DNA of 64,000 nt from Orbilia blumenaviensis (taxonomy: Eukaryota > Ascomycota > Orbiliomycetes > Orbiliales > Orbiliaceae), in assembly GCA_036872755.1 (NCBI GenBank), contig JAVHNS010000007.1, positions 1,798,001-1,862,000 on the forward strand, given 5' to 3'. The notes below the pieces were generated by a model. That model did not search any database. It had not been told where the DNA came from and saw only the letters and a program-made list of their open reading frames with translations. Below are positions 23,206 to 35,300 of this stretch, piece by piece. Made by a program: the position numbers and the translations under genes. Position 1 is the first letter of the stretch, and every line of letters starts with the position of its first letter.

Positions 23206-25533
23206 ATGAAAGCTCTATACATACTATCGGCCCTTTATAGCGCCCCCAGCCTTTCATTCAGGGTTGACATACAATGGGGGACTGCTAACCCACTCACACT
23301 CGACCTTCGATCTTTCCAACCCGAGTCTGAGCTCTGGAACAAAACAGCTCCACGTTTTCAGGAATCTTTCACCATAGACACAGACCGCACTCACAACCGC
23401 ATGGAAAAAGCGTGTAAAGAAATCACACAACCATACACTCAACTCAAAGACCGCGGGAACCGTGACTACCTACGTCGCAATGCCTACGTCAAAGCCGTGC
23501 GGATATCCCAAACTCCCCAAACGATCCCCCCAAACCAAGAAATTCCACCCTTCAAACACCCTTACCAACGATCGGCTCGTGGTATTGCATTTTTCGCAAA
23601 TGGGAACTGTAAAGGCGAACCAAAGCTCCTTATTTGGCCCAAGCAGGCGGCTGATATGGATTATCCAACGGCCAAACGTTATGAAATCCTACGGTCACCA
23701 ACGGAAGTTGAGAACTTTTATTTCAAGTGGGCGCAAACATTCGAGTTCTCAGACTTCGATCTAAAGAAAGACCCGAATTCACATTATAATGTTGCCAGAC
23801 CAATGTCGCAATTCTTATTGGATCCAACAGACCCAAAGGCAGTTGCTGAAATGGAGGAGAAGTACCCTGAAAACGCCTATCTAAAAAAGGGTACCCTCGG
23901 AAGCCCAATGGGGACACCATATCATCAACCGTTTGGGAGTTTCCGAGAGATATTTCCAACTAGGTCGGACAGGGTTTGGAGGCAAATCGTCAGTCCCGCA
24001 AACGGAGACACTTCTTATTGGAATATCCCTATGATTAATGTCCAACTGGACCATCGAAATGCAAAAGGTCAACAAAAGGCGGATTTTTTCCGGAGTTTTG
24101 TGCCATACGGGCTCCTAGACAGTTCGTGGGCAACAGTCTTTGAGCTCATCGAGCAGGAATACGCCAGGTTTTACAAGCTCATGGTGGATCTTTTAGGTGT
24201 TCCAGGAAAGTCGCCTGTTAGGCGGGCTAGATGGAGCACGAAGCGACAGACGGCAGCTTTGAAGACTCTAGAATCAGCATCCGACCCCCTCGCACCATTT
24301 CATACGGAGACGGTGAAGTATCTCGAGAGGGTTCCTAACGACAATGCACTTAGTAAACTAAGGAACCCGGAAGTATATACAACATCTCCAAATGTACCTG
24401 ATGCCATGGAATGGACATTGCCACCATCATGGGAGAAAGTCCCCGTTTGGAACCGTACGGCAGGAAAGCTGGTGGAAAATCCCGTGACGAGAAAAATAGA
24501 GCCAGTGGGGGCATATCAAAAGCGACCCAATCCGAACAGAATTATCTACAGCAGTGTGCAGCTGGATTGGCAGCCGGACGGTCAGTTCAGGGTTACAACT
24601 GTGCCAGTGGTTAGTGATCCTACGGCTGCCCTTAAGAAGGAGGCAGCTATGGAACAATTGCCATTAATCGAAGCTTTACAACAGCCTGTTGTTGAAATAG
24701 GACAAGTACAGGCGGAGCAGCCACCCATCAGAATTAACACGGGGGCCAATTTACGAACTGGCCCAATTGAAGAGGGGAATGATGTCGAAATAGTACAAAT
24801 TGCTGAAGGTCGGGGAGTACAGTCTCCTCTATTATCACCTGTAGGTGCCAAGCCTATCGGAAACTTCGACTTCCCTCCGCAGGTCATACCAGTTAGTGAT
24901 AGTATCTCAGAGGCGGGTACAGCAGGTTCTCTATCCGAACTTGCTCAATCCATTGTTGACCCGTCCAGTGGACTCGATCCTAACGACAGCTACGAGGTTA
25001 TTGCTCCAGACCTCGACGTCAGGCGGGGACGGGAGCAGCAGAATCAAGATCTTCAAGTGAGTGTAGTCACCCGGCCGCGATCAAGAGGTGGTGTTAGTGG
25101 CGAACGGCCACCATTGCAAATGGAATCACTCAGCGGGAGTAGAGTTTCATACCAACCACAGGAAGATCCGTTACTTCAAAGTAAAGCTTCGCTACGGTCC
25201 CGTAACAGTCGCATATCAGCGCCCAATTCAATCCAATCGCTTCGGGAGAGCGTAGTTAACTATCGACCACCGCCAGCCCAGAACCTTAGGGAAAATATAT
25301 TAATGGCAAGCCAGCATCCAAATGCAAATGGAGATATCGTTGTGCCAGTTGGCGATAGACTATCCGAAAGCCTTGTGATTAATTCAAGGCAACGAGGGGG
25401 TCAAGGTATCCCAGTGCCAGCAGCTCTCTCAAAAAGCAGTGGGACTGGAAAGAAAGGGGAGTGCATTGCTCGACCAAATGAGCAGCGCGTAGCTGCTGGT
25501 GTATGCGGCGCTCTGGTTTGCTGCTCAACGTAG
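23206..25533 (+). CDS. Large secreted protein of unknown function (775 aa)
   Basis: Single exon; the ATG at 23206 is chosen because it opens a short basic-hydrophobic signal peptide (MKALYILSALYSAPSLS). The first about 420 residues look folded and rich in aromatic and Pro residues, with segments such as ARGIAFFANGNCKGEPKLLIW, YFKWAQTFEFSDFDL and SPMGTPYHQPFGSFREIF. A second short ordered part around 400-470 includes PPSWEKVPVW and IIYSSVQLDWQPDGQFRV. Residues about 480-740 are low-complexity, Gln/Ser/Arg-rich and probably disordered. The chain ends with a small Cys cluster (CIARPNEQ...GVCGALVCCST). Cysteines are otherwise rare. No enzymatic motif is recognised. It may be a lineage-specific cell-surface or secreted protein; that is inference from the signal peptide and lack of known domains. 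Confidence 0.75.
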   Translation: MKALYILSALYSAPSLSFRVDIQWGTANPLTLDLRSFQPESELWNKTAPRFQESFTIDTDRTHNRMEKACKEITQPYTQLKDRGNRDYLRRNAYVKAVRISQTPQTIPPNQEIPPFKHPYQRSARGIAFFANGNCKGEPKLLIWPKQAADMDYPTAKRYEILRSPTEVENFYFKWAQTFEFSDFDLKKDPNSHYNVARPMSQFLLDPTDPKAVAEMEEKYPENAYLKKGTLGSPMGTPYHQPFGSFREIFPTRSDRVWRQIVSPANGDTSYWNIPMINVQLDHRNAKGQQKADFFRSFVPYGLLDSSWATVFELIEQEYARFYKLMVDLLGVPGKSPVRRARWSTKRQTAALKTLESASDPLAPFHTETVKYLERVPNDNALSKLRNPEVYTTSPNVPDAMEWTLPPSWEKVPVWNRTAGKLVENPVTRKIEPVGAYQKRPNPNRIIYSSVQLDWQPDGQFRVTTVPVVSDPTAALKKEAAMEQLPLIEALQQPVVEIGQVQAEQPPIRINTGANLRTGPIEEGNDVEIVQIAEGRGVQSPLLSPVGAKPIGNFDFPPQVIPVSDSISEAGTAGSLSELAQSIVDPSSGLDPNDSYEVIAPDLDVRRGREQQNQDLQVSVVTRPRSRGGVSGERPPLQMESLSGSRVSYQPQEDPLLQSKASLRSRNSRISAPNSIQSLRESVVNYRPPPAQNLRENILMASQHPNANGDIVVPVGDRLSESLVINSRQRGGQGIPVPAALSKSSGTGKKGECIARPNEQRVAAGVCGALVCCST

Positions 25534-25729
25534 AGGATTCAAACTAATAGCACAATATAATACATACCAGAGTCTCCGACTCTAGGCTAGATGTTTGTAG
25601 GCTAGGCTTTCCTATCGCCAGTATCAAGGCGCTGCCATTGCCCTCATGGTGATAAATCATATGTACAAACTTGATAAAGGTCCCGAACCATCAAGTGTCA
25701 TAAGGTTTCAGAGAAATCATACTCTGTCC

Positions 25730-26569
25730 TCATGTTCCCTTCTCGTTTGGGTTGAATTTGGAGTAATCTGGAGTCGGAGGTTCCATGGCTTGCTGGGCCT
25801 TCACCTTTGCAACCGCTTCGCCAATGTTCTGTCCACTTTTCAGAGCAGCTGTCGTCGCATCATCCTGAGCAAGCTGCTGGCGGAATAACTTGTCCGCATG
25901 CATCTGTATTCTCTCTTCAATCACAGGATCCCGACCTGGTTCTGCCAAGTAGCCCAATGCTTTCAAGAATTCCTAATATAAACGTCCATTAGAATATATT
26001 ATTCGTAGACGTCAAGATTTGATAATAAGGGAAAAAAAACATACCTTCTGCTGCTCCTGACACTTTCCAAACCTTTGACTCTCTGCTCTGCACATCATCA
26101 AAGTCTGCCACCACGAGCCGTGTTTGTAGCAGTCGAACATGGCCTCTTCCTCATAAGCGCAATTCTCCCGAGCAGCACTTCCTATTAAAAATCTTTTTTG
26201 TTTCATTCCCTCGACGATCTCCCTCATTTGAGCCTCCGGTCCGTCATCTCTAATCCCCCTTGGCCCTCTATAGGTCGCCCAGTAGTCCTTATATCGGTCT
26301 CCATATGCGGATAGCGAATGAGGCGGTGGGGGTTCAGCATCATCTGGCTTTTGCTCTTCAGGTTTCTTCGACCAGTCTACAACCCTGAGCTCCGGCAGCG
26401 GTTCTTCAGCAGGAGGGGCAACTGTAGGCCTATCGTCCTTCGGTGTACTACTTTTGAAATAGTCTTCGAGCGACGGATCGAGAGTCGGTATTGGCTTTTT
26501 AGAATCGGAGGCTTTGTTCTTGTCGTTGTCCGAGGATGAAGACCCTGATGAGCCCCATAGCCAGCCCAT
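25730..26569 (-). CDS. Twin CX9C protein, probable mitochondrial intermembrane space, two exons (255 aa)
   Basis: Exons 26569-26045 and 25972-25730, 768 nt, with a 72-nt phase-0 intron. The diagnostic feature is a twin CX9C pair near residues 138-172: CAYEEEAMFDC and CRAESQRFGKC, separated by 12 residues. Such pairs form a disulfide-locked helical hairpin in proteins imported by Mia40. After the intron the chain continues EFLKALGYL with a conserved-looking RDPVIEERIQMHADKL helix. The N-terminal 130 residues are Pro/Asp-rich. It may correspond to the fungal proteins annotated as 'early meiotic induction protein' or to a respiratory-complex assembly factor; I cannot choose. It is divergent from the AT-hook gene. 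Confidence 0.75.
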
Positions 26570-26970
26570 TGTGATTGATTAGGTTTTGTTCAGCTATCGG
26601 CTCTTTCCTCGAAAATCGATATTGAAGATTGTCGGATTATGCAATGCATGGTCGAGAAGGTTAGTTTGAGGCTCTATCTTTTTTTGAGCTTCGAGACGAG
26701 CAGGGAAGGAGACCCACTCTGCAGCGTCTTGGCATTCAATCCAACTTGTGTTTTTGCGGCGCCTGTAAACTGCGCGCAGGAACAACAACGCGACATCCCA
26801 CCAGGCCAGCTCCAGAACACCATCAGGATATAGGCGACGAATTATCGATAAACCCCATGATAGTGGCAGAAACGATCATAATGAACCGGCAGTAGACTCT
26901 ATTTATATTATAGCTTTCAAATATCGCCCTTTTGGTTGTCCGTTCCGTAAAGAGTTTGGCATAATCTACA
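26570..26970. promoter_or_regulatory. Divergent intergenic region, twin CX9C and AT-hook genes
   Basis: This 401-bp gap lies between opposite start codons. Short frames on both strands overlap the expected promoters and look non-coding. Confidence 0.45.
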
Positions 26971-29303
26971 ATGTCAGGTATGATGACGCAGGTCCCGGCT
27001 TCTGGGCTTCTTAGCTCCTGACTATAGATTCTACGATACAGAAATTACGAGACAACGTCATGAGGAGCGTATGGCAGAGCGTCGCAGGGGCGCAGGGTTA
27101 GTCTAAACTATCTTATCCTCAAATAATATCTAGGACGGGCTTTGTTCATATTAACAATGATATCTCCTTTGTAGAGCTCGAACAGTCACACAATCCTTCG
27201 GCTTCGATATACCCCTAATTATCGCGACCCCGCCAGAAGTTCGTGCCCGTAAAGCCGCAGAGAAGAGAGCGATATTGACAGTAGAGGAACCTCCTGAGGT
27301 TAAGGTCGCCGAACCAGCTGTCGAAGAGGCGCAGAGAAGACGATCTGGGAGGGTATCGAGAGGCAGTTCTGTTTTATCTACTCCCTCGGCTTTGGACAGT
27401 GTACCAGATGAAGAAGGAAGTGCGCGAAAGCGTAGGAGGGTATCCAGCAGCCCGGCAAGGAGTGTTTCCTCTCAACGAAGTGTGTCGGTGGTTATTGAGT
27501 CGAGTCCGGACGTCGTGAGCAATGGTAGACCTACGCCTGCAGCACGTCCCAGTGATGCAGTTCCTGCAACAGCCTTAGCGAACTTAAGTCTCAGGACACC
27601 AGGTACAAAATGGCTAACTATCTTGACCTCCTCAAATATTTATTCTATTGCTAACTAGCTGTAGTAACCCGGTCAACCTCAAGACTCTCTCCCGGAATGA
27701 CATTGGCACCAGATGCGTCACCGATGCTTTCATCACCATCACCTCTAGCACCTCGGAATAGCCAACGACAAATTGTTCCCTCTTCAGTTTCACCAGAACC
27801 ACTAAAATTTATACCCGAAATACCCAGCGAAGACGGCATCACACCTGAGCCCGCTACACCAGTGAATGGAATTGAATCCTCCGTTCCAAGGACAGAAAGA
27901 ACTGGATTGAGAAGCGCGAGTAGGGGGGCATCAACTACACCTATTCCTAGGAGCAAACGAGGAAGACCACCAAGCTCGGATAAAATCCAGACTCCTGAAA
28001 AGCTACCTACCCCAGAACCCGAAGTAGAAGAAGAAAGTTTTGTCCAAGAAGAGCATGTTCAAGAGACAAGGCCCGATACACCTCCCGAAGATGAAGAAAT
28101 GCTGGAAATTAATGAACCTACAGAGGCGCTCGGGGTCGCGAAGCCACCAAGCAAGAGGAGAGGACGGAAGCCCAAGCATAAAAAGCAGCCTTCTATAGAA
28201 ATACCTCCCCAAAACTCGCCGAGCCAAGAGGTGGAAGAGGAAGCTATCCTAAGTGATGTCGAACCTGAGCCGCTTGAGCAAGATGTTAGTGAACCTAGAA
28301 TTTATCTGGCCGAAGAGGAGGATGAAAATGTAGGAGATGAAGTAGATGAGGATTTCGAAGAGGCGGAAGAAGAACCCGCGGAGGAAGAGGAAGAGGAGTC
28401 GACAGTAAAGCCCACCTCTGGGACAAAACAGGGAAACAGAACAACAACTGCGACCCGGCGTCCTCGACAACCTGGAAAATCAAAACGACGTGACGAGAAT
28501 GGCGAGCTCAAAGAAACACTCGACATCACCGTATACCGCATTCCTAAACAAGGCGATTTCAACTTCAAATTTCCCCAACAGCCCAATAATATACAAATCG
28601 CTGGCCAAGTCTTACACGAATACATTGACAGGCAACTGGAAACTCTTTCCCTTCGCAAAGGCGAAGAGAAAGATCGTGAGGAGAAAGCTAGAATGAAGAT
28701 TCAGGAGGCAGTCATCACCAATTTCTCGAGTGCACTCGAAAACAGGTTAATTGGCATGGTATTATATTTTTACCCTAGTTTGTCTAACACTATATGCTCA
28801 TATATCACGTTATAGGCCAGCAAGGCGGATAATATCAAAATGAAAGCGGCTGAGCTCCGGCGACTGCAGAAGGAGAAAACGTCGCTGCGGGACGAGTTAA
28901 TGCGCATGCGGGAATCGCGTGAGGATATTGCACGTCAAATGGATGCTGTCAGGAAGAATCATGAAGAAGCGTCCGAGAAGGCCCATGTAAGTTATCAACG
29001 CTACAACGCCGCATAAAACATACACTAATGCCCAAGCAGAAACAGCAATATATCAACGAAACCCTACGACAAATGGGCCCTGTGTTGGACAAGAGCGGAA
29101 TCGATGCTGCGAAATCGACAACAAAGGAGAGGATTCTAACAACAGCCCATCTAGACGCATTGATTGATACTGTTACCGCGGATTTGCGTGGCCAAGGAGA
29201 GGACTCTGATGGTATCGGAGGAGGAAGAAGTATTTTAGAGCAAGTAAGGGAAATGAACAGGTTCTTAGAAGCTGCCACAGAAGTTTTACGCAGCGGCCGT
29301 TGA
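26971..29303 (+). CDS. AT-hook, coiled-coil nuclear protein, possible inner-kinetochore (CENP-Q/U-like) subunit, six exons (683 aa)
   Basis: Exons 26971-26977, 27015-27096, 27175-27602, 27659-28758, 28816-28986 and 29040-29303, 2052 nt. The first exon encodes only MSA (with exon 2), and joining gives MSAPDYRFYDTEITRQRHEE. Residues about 80-380 are disordered with Ser/Arg motifs (RRRSGRVSRG) and two AT-hooks (SKRGRPPSS and KRRGRKPKHKK) that bind the minor groove of A+T-rich DNA. A very acidic stretch (about 420-460) precedes a conserved-looking core LDITVYRIPKQGDFNF, then a long charged coiled coil (about 535-605) and a helical C-terminus. The ITVYR core plus a coiled coil in a basic AT-hook protein resembles fungal CENP-Q/Fta7-type kinetochore proteins, but this is a weak match. 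The 37-nt first intron is very short; an alternative acceptor (AAG/CAG) exists at exon 6. Confidence 0.7.
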
Positions 29304-32300
29304 GCTGAACCCAAATCCCAAGAATCATTCTCACATAATTCATGTTTGTTTTCACTTTTCTCAACTATATGCATATACTTAGGAGTTTGGCGGACATGAT
29401 GACCTTACTTGTCAATGGTTCCTTGTTTTTTCGTCGTATTTGTTTTTCGGATTAGCGTATGATCGTTCCTTTTGTATGATATATTCCCACGACACTTTAA
29501 TCGACATAGTGGCCAGGCGGGCTGTCGATGTCCGTCACTGATACAGCTCCTCGGCGCCTTGTGGTTTATGATCTAAGTTTCTCTATAGTGGAATTCGCCC
29601 CCAAACAATTGCTCCTGATTTTTTCGTGGACCTCGGCATCGATCCTTAGTTAGGCCGAACCCGTCGGATTGCAGCGATCATGCGACTAGGTATCAAATTG
29701 ATCGTCTACTGTCCCGTGGTAATCTGCCTATAGCGTAATACATCGAACATCGCGAGAGGGGGGGGGAGGGGACGTGGTAGCGAACAATCCAGATCCTGCG
29801 CGGGCAAAATTCAGATATCCAACGGTAAAAGCACGGCAAACGGGGGAAGGGTCGTCTGCACCCGGCCTTCCGTCGGCTTCTTGAGACGTCCGTGACAGGC
29901 ATACGCGCACCTGGATAAAAACCTATGATTCTAGACTTGCTTCTAGGGATGTGGGCCGGGTTTTTCTAAGCGAGGATTTCGGGATTAAAGAGGGGTTCCT
30001 ACATTAGTGCCGGCGTTAAGGCGAAGTATTTTATAAATTTATTCTTTGTTTTTTTTTTTTTGGGAGGTATAGCGATATGGAAGCTTCGGAGGAAAGTTAG
30101 AGTAGGTGGGTATGGCTGGAAATATAGTTAGTTATAGAATGGTAGTCGGTCGGATATTGGGCCCGTTCGGGAAGAAGCGTGTAAAGGACTGGTAGACATG
30201 GATCCATGGAGATACATTTCAGGATTTGTGATATCATGTTGATACTGTAGAATGGAGTAAGCTCCGCACAAGGCTGGGGGTTGGATGCCGAGGTGGCTAA
30301 CTGCACAGTAAGCTCTCAAGATCCTAAGATCGTCAAAAAAGAGCTTTATTGTCATGTAGACTAGAAGCTTTGACAATCGATTCGGGATGCCCATCTCCGG
30401 GCTTTTCCATTATCAGATGAAAACTATATTGATTTGCCTAAGATTTTGTGCATGAGATGCCGAGATCGCGAACAGGGCTTGTAATTTTATTAGGACCAGA
30501 CGATATCATGTCAAAGTAAGGTTATGATATGGTCACGATCCTTATCGCGATCGTCTACCGGCCATCCAAAGCTTCCTAAAGTCCGCAAGGGTTTTGAAAA
30601 GTTTCGTGAATGTTGGGAGTGTATCGAGGATGAGAGAGGATAAAGCGCAACCGAAGGAAGTTTCCGTTGATACAAGTATCGAGGTTCCCTCGGAGTGTCA
30701 CATTTCAAATACTAGATTATCCCAGATGGTGAAATTGAAGATTCAAGCGAAGGGGTCTGTATATCGTCTTGATCGAGGATGCCTCGGTCTAAGCAAGCTG
30801 GAGGAATGACCACAACATCGCCACCGGCCAATTCCCAACAAAACCTTCTTCGATTGATCACTCCCCGACAGCACGATGTTAAATTTGATAACCCATAGAA
30901 AAAAATAAGCCGAGGTACTGAAGACGTTTAGGTCCTCGTGCTTTTTGTCCTTCCATCCCTCTCCCCAACAGTCCAGACCATCTCAACCTAATGATACTCG
31001 AAAGCACGAGGGGTATACAGTAAAATCGTCGGGAGCCGGAAGGGACGCCTTAGTTCGCCTTGTCAACCCCCCTTCGTAATGTTCCTTTTTCTTTATCTCA
31101 TATTATATGCCCGGGGATTTCATCCTTTTTTTTTTTTTTTTCTTCTTATAGAGAGCGGATGGTTATACAAAAGACAGAATCGTACAAGATCTGACGTGAC
31201 GACTGTCTGACGGAGGAGAGAAATCTGTCAAGCTCTACTGAGACCGGGAGGATGGTAGTAGCTAAAAGATGGGCGTAAGCGAAAAAGGATGCTTTGGTGC
31301 TACCACTCGCGAGAGAAAGAGAAATGTCAACCGGGAGGGTGAGCTACTGGGAAGGAGGAGGCGGGTGGTTACAGCTGCAGGCGGCGAGAAAGGTGTGTGC
31401 CGATGTAGTAGCACGTTGAACAGCGGGGGCTAAATATGGGGACAAGACTACAAATTGTGATATTTGGCAAATCATCTGCATTCCTTTGCGGATTCACAAG
31501 GAAACAGCTCGAAAAGGCTGAACGGGATAATAAACGGATGGATGGAGAAGAAGATTAGTTTGTATGTCATATATTTCACAAGTTTCTTAATCTTGCATTT
31601 GCGTTGGAAGGGGGTAGAGGTGTGGTATTTTTGAGGTATATTTGTGATGAAGCGATTTGGGCGGCATGTCGGCGACGATAACGACAATATCTTCGTCGAC
31701 CCGGGGCTAGCTTAACACTACCCCTGCTTCAAAGCACAGTCACCGCGGCCGCGCGGAAGACGGATAATCGTTCCACCAACATCTGCGAACTGCTCTGAAG
31801 ACATGCAGAGGCAAGGGCCGCATCAAATCATAACGTTAGTCCTATTAGAACTCGAGCTGTGCCCGCGATCTCATGGTTAGGTAATCATATCTCGTAACCA
31901 AGTGCAGTTGGTTCCGCGAACCCTTTGAAACAGTCCTAATGGAATACTTTAAATTTTTAAGAGCAATCAATCAACCAAACATACTAAGGCTGCCAGTATG
32001 CATATGCAGGTAAAGTTCGAACAATTCAATCTTTCGTACTTAGAGGCTTGCACAATTGCATATCAAGCTGCAGGTTGGGGCCTGGGGTTGAGGGGGGGGG
32101 AAACGGAGCTGAAAATGATTCTCGTACATGCAAGCCACGGAGCGTACTAATATCATTCCTGCATTGGGACAAGTATCTTGTGCGACTATACAAACTTCTA
32201 GCCTAATTGGTTGACCTAACGCTCGTGCCAACTCGACTCTTGAGGAGTGATGGGGACGAAAAAACCGTACATATCGAGTGTTAACTCTGGTCATGGCAAA

Positions 32301-35300
32301 AGCCTGAGAAGCTTAATGTGAGATACGCGGCCAAAGCCCCTCCCTGGCGTAAGTCCGCGTCCGCCGGCCGTCCGTGCATATCTAACCATTCGCAATATCC
32401 CCATAGAATGTCCATATATGCATATTCACGAGAGGGGCTGCAGATTTTACAGCTTTTGTTTCGACGACGAATTCAGACTCCGTGACGTCTTGAACACTAT
32501 CCTTTCGTCCGGGAGACGGTACATTCCACCTCACGATCGATGGCAGGCCTGTGTTTCGTTTAATTAAGAGTATTCAGTTTTTTTTTTTATCGAATGAGGT
32601 CACTGTTGGGGGTTTGTCGCACTTCCTGCTGTCTTAAGTTCACATCTAGCGAATCAGCACGATTGTTTACGTACAACTTTTGGCTATTATTGGGAGGTCG
32701 GACCCTCGAATATGTCGATGCGATCCATTTTTCTCGGACAGACCAGTACGTTCAATGATGTACCTATACCATTATATTCATTTACCCGATGATCACTTTT
32801 ATATACGTGTGTCGGAGCCTATCATTATACTTGAGGGCTTGATCGGGTGGTAGTACAAACTGACCAGGATTTAATACGCAGATACACCTATAAGTGATAG
32901 AATATGCAATAATGTATATCTGACCTAGCCATTCGGGTTGGAGATCGAGGTCGAAATTCGGGGTGGACTATACTAATCGTGGCTGCTTTTTGCGCGTGTG
33001 CTACGTTCGGCAAAGTAGAAGTTGGGGCCAATTCATCATGCAGCCCTATGCATATGAACTGGATTTCGAAGAAAAATCGTTTCTGCCACGATAAACATCG
33101 AAATGTCGAAAAGCTGTAGGCATCAAAACACAAGTTCGACGCCACGACCTGAGGAAGCTCAGGGAAAAAAGATATAGGAATTGGCCACGGTTTTGTTTCA
33201 TTACCAGCCCAATCATGGCATGTCTTCGATCGTTGGGCCCTGACTCGCAGGACCCACAATCGAGGGAACCTCAACGCCCCGGCGTTCTTCGTTCTCTGCC
33301 ACGGCAAATTCCAGACTAGCCGGAAATTCGAACGTTATCGGTTAGCCGCATCTGTTTCGGGCTTGCCATGGGAGTCCGGCCGTTTTGAATACTTCGCTGT
33401 GCGGATGCAGCAGGCCTCTGGTTCGGTACATGGGTAGACATGCTCCCTCGTGCCCTTTGCGGGCCTAAATGCGGATCCTGCGTTTTTTCTTGCACTAGTC
33501 ATGAATCGGATTCGCAAACTGATTCGATTTGATCGATTATGCATGTCTATGGCGAATAGCAGCAAATTTTCACGAGGATTGGACGATATTGAAAGGAAAG
33601 GAAAGGGGTTCCTAAATCAGCTCATGTCACATTTCATAAAATATGCATAGTTTTATATCCTAAGAAAAAAAAGCATGCTTTTACATACTGGATAGATCTA
33701 TAGCACGGGGACTATTAGTACTAGGCTGCCTTTCAAAGAAGCCGTCGACATATTCTTTCCAATGGCAATCCGTGGTGCAGCTTAGTCAACCTTACTAGTT
33801 TGTCAACTCGGAGTATTGGTGACAGATGTCGGAAAGATTTTTTTCCCTCCCATGGGCCTTTTTGGCTGGTTAGCTTCGGCCGTGCACAATCCGACAATCG
33901 GACGCTTGGGCTTGAAATGATAGAAGAAGGAAACTAGGAAGAGCAAGCTATTGCGAGGATAGGATCATTTCCGGTAATGACTGACGAAGCTCTATTTTCC
34001 CCGGTATACTATTTCACAAAATAGCACGGTAGCTATGGTGCAGGATCGTCAAAGATACAAAACCCGAAGAACCAGTTACGTAGGTTACGTTACCAAACGC
34101 CTCGCGACGGGTTCCTCGATGTTCGAAAAAAGCAAATGAGGTCTGAGACAAAAAGGATCCACATCGCTCGTCGACCTACAAGTAGCGAATCATTTCAGAT
34201 GGGCTCCTCTGCTCGTGAGTATATTGCGGTCTGATGGTCGTACAAGGTCCATATTCATCGAGGCCAGAACGGAGGTGGGTTTTTTCGTTTGTTTGATAGA
34301 GCTCGGATCTCAAAAGCCACAAATGTAAGGGTATTTCGGAGTCTGGATTCCAGGCCAAGGAGAACAGGCAGCACCATCTGGAACCTGAATTGATGCAAAC
34401 TTCAAAATTGGAAGGGCATTTTTTTTGACGATTTCTATCAATGGAAGGCGGGCTAGCAGCTGGGGCTTAGAAGGAAGTGGGTCTTCTCCGTCAACAAGAA
34501 AGTTTAATTCCGGCGCCGGCAGACTAGGCCGACATGGGAGGTCCGCGAGAATGGCTCCGGATCTCGATTGCTGCAGTTTCTTTGTGTTCCCTTGATGCTG
34601 GTGCTTTGTGACCACGGGTGACATTTCATGGGAACATGAAGGAGGGGAAGTACTGGTGTGAGTACTTGAGTGCACTGCAGTGAGCTATATATCTGAGGTC
34701 GAACATTCAGATTTGAACTGAGACCAGTGGCCAGCCAGTGCGCATGCTCGGATGAGCAGACCGGCGAGCGCACTTACTTAGCTGAGTGCTAAGTAGCTAG
34801 GGGAGGGCGGAGAGAAGGGTTCTATCATGAAGTGAATTTGAAGTCACGGTTTCAAGTCTTGATATTTGGCCCAACGTGAGGTGTATAAAATGGCTTTGAT
34901 ATCATCTCGTCCATGATGAATTTAGTTTGAGGAATTTAAAAGGTTCTCTCTCGATCTCGTCGTCATAATCGTCATCATCATCGCCGTTGCATTGTCGCCG
35001 CAGCCCTAGGAACCAATATTAAAAATACCTTTGATACTAGTTGAATGAATCAATGAATGAATGATGAATGAATGGAAGTAGTAGGGGACCCACCTCTGTA
35101 ACCATCGCTGCCTCACTTCGAAGTACTTCTCTCTTCTTTCCTCCTCAGATCCACTTCTTCTTTTTCTTCCATTGCTTCTTCTATTTCTTCTTTCGATTTG
35201 ACTTTTCTTCTTCTTCTTAAGCTTCTGATTTTTCATTCCCTGCCCCTTCCGTCTTTTCCCTTGGATTCGCTGTGACAGGGTCCTGTCCTGTCCTGTCCTA

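Noticed and set aside
34310..34675. 121-codon minus-strand frame in the gene desert
   Set aside because: It begins at GTG rather than ATG and has no domain; a gene cannot be supported.
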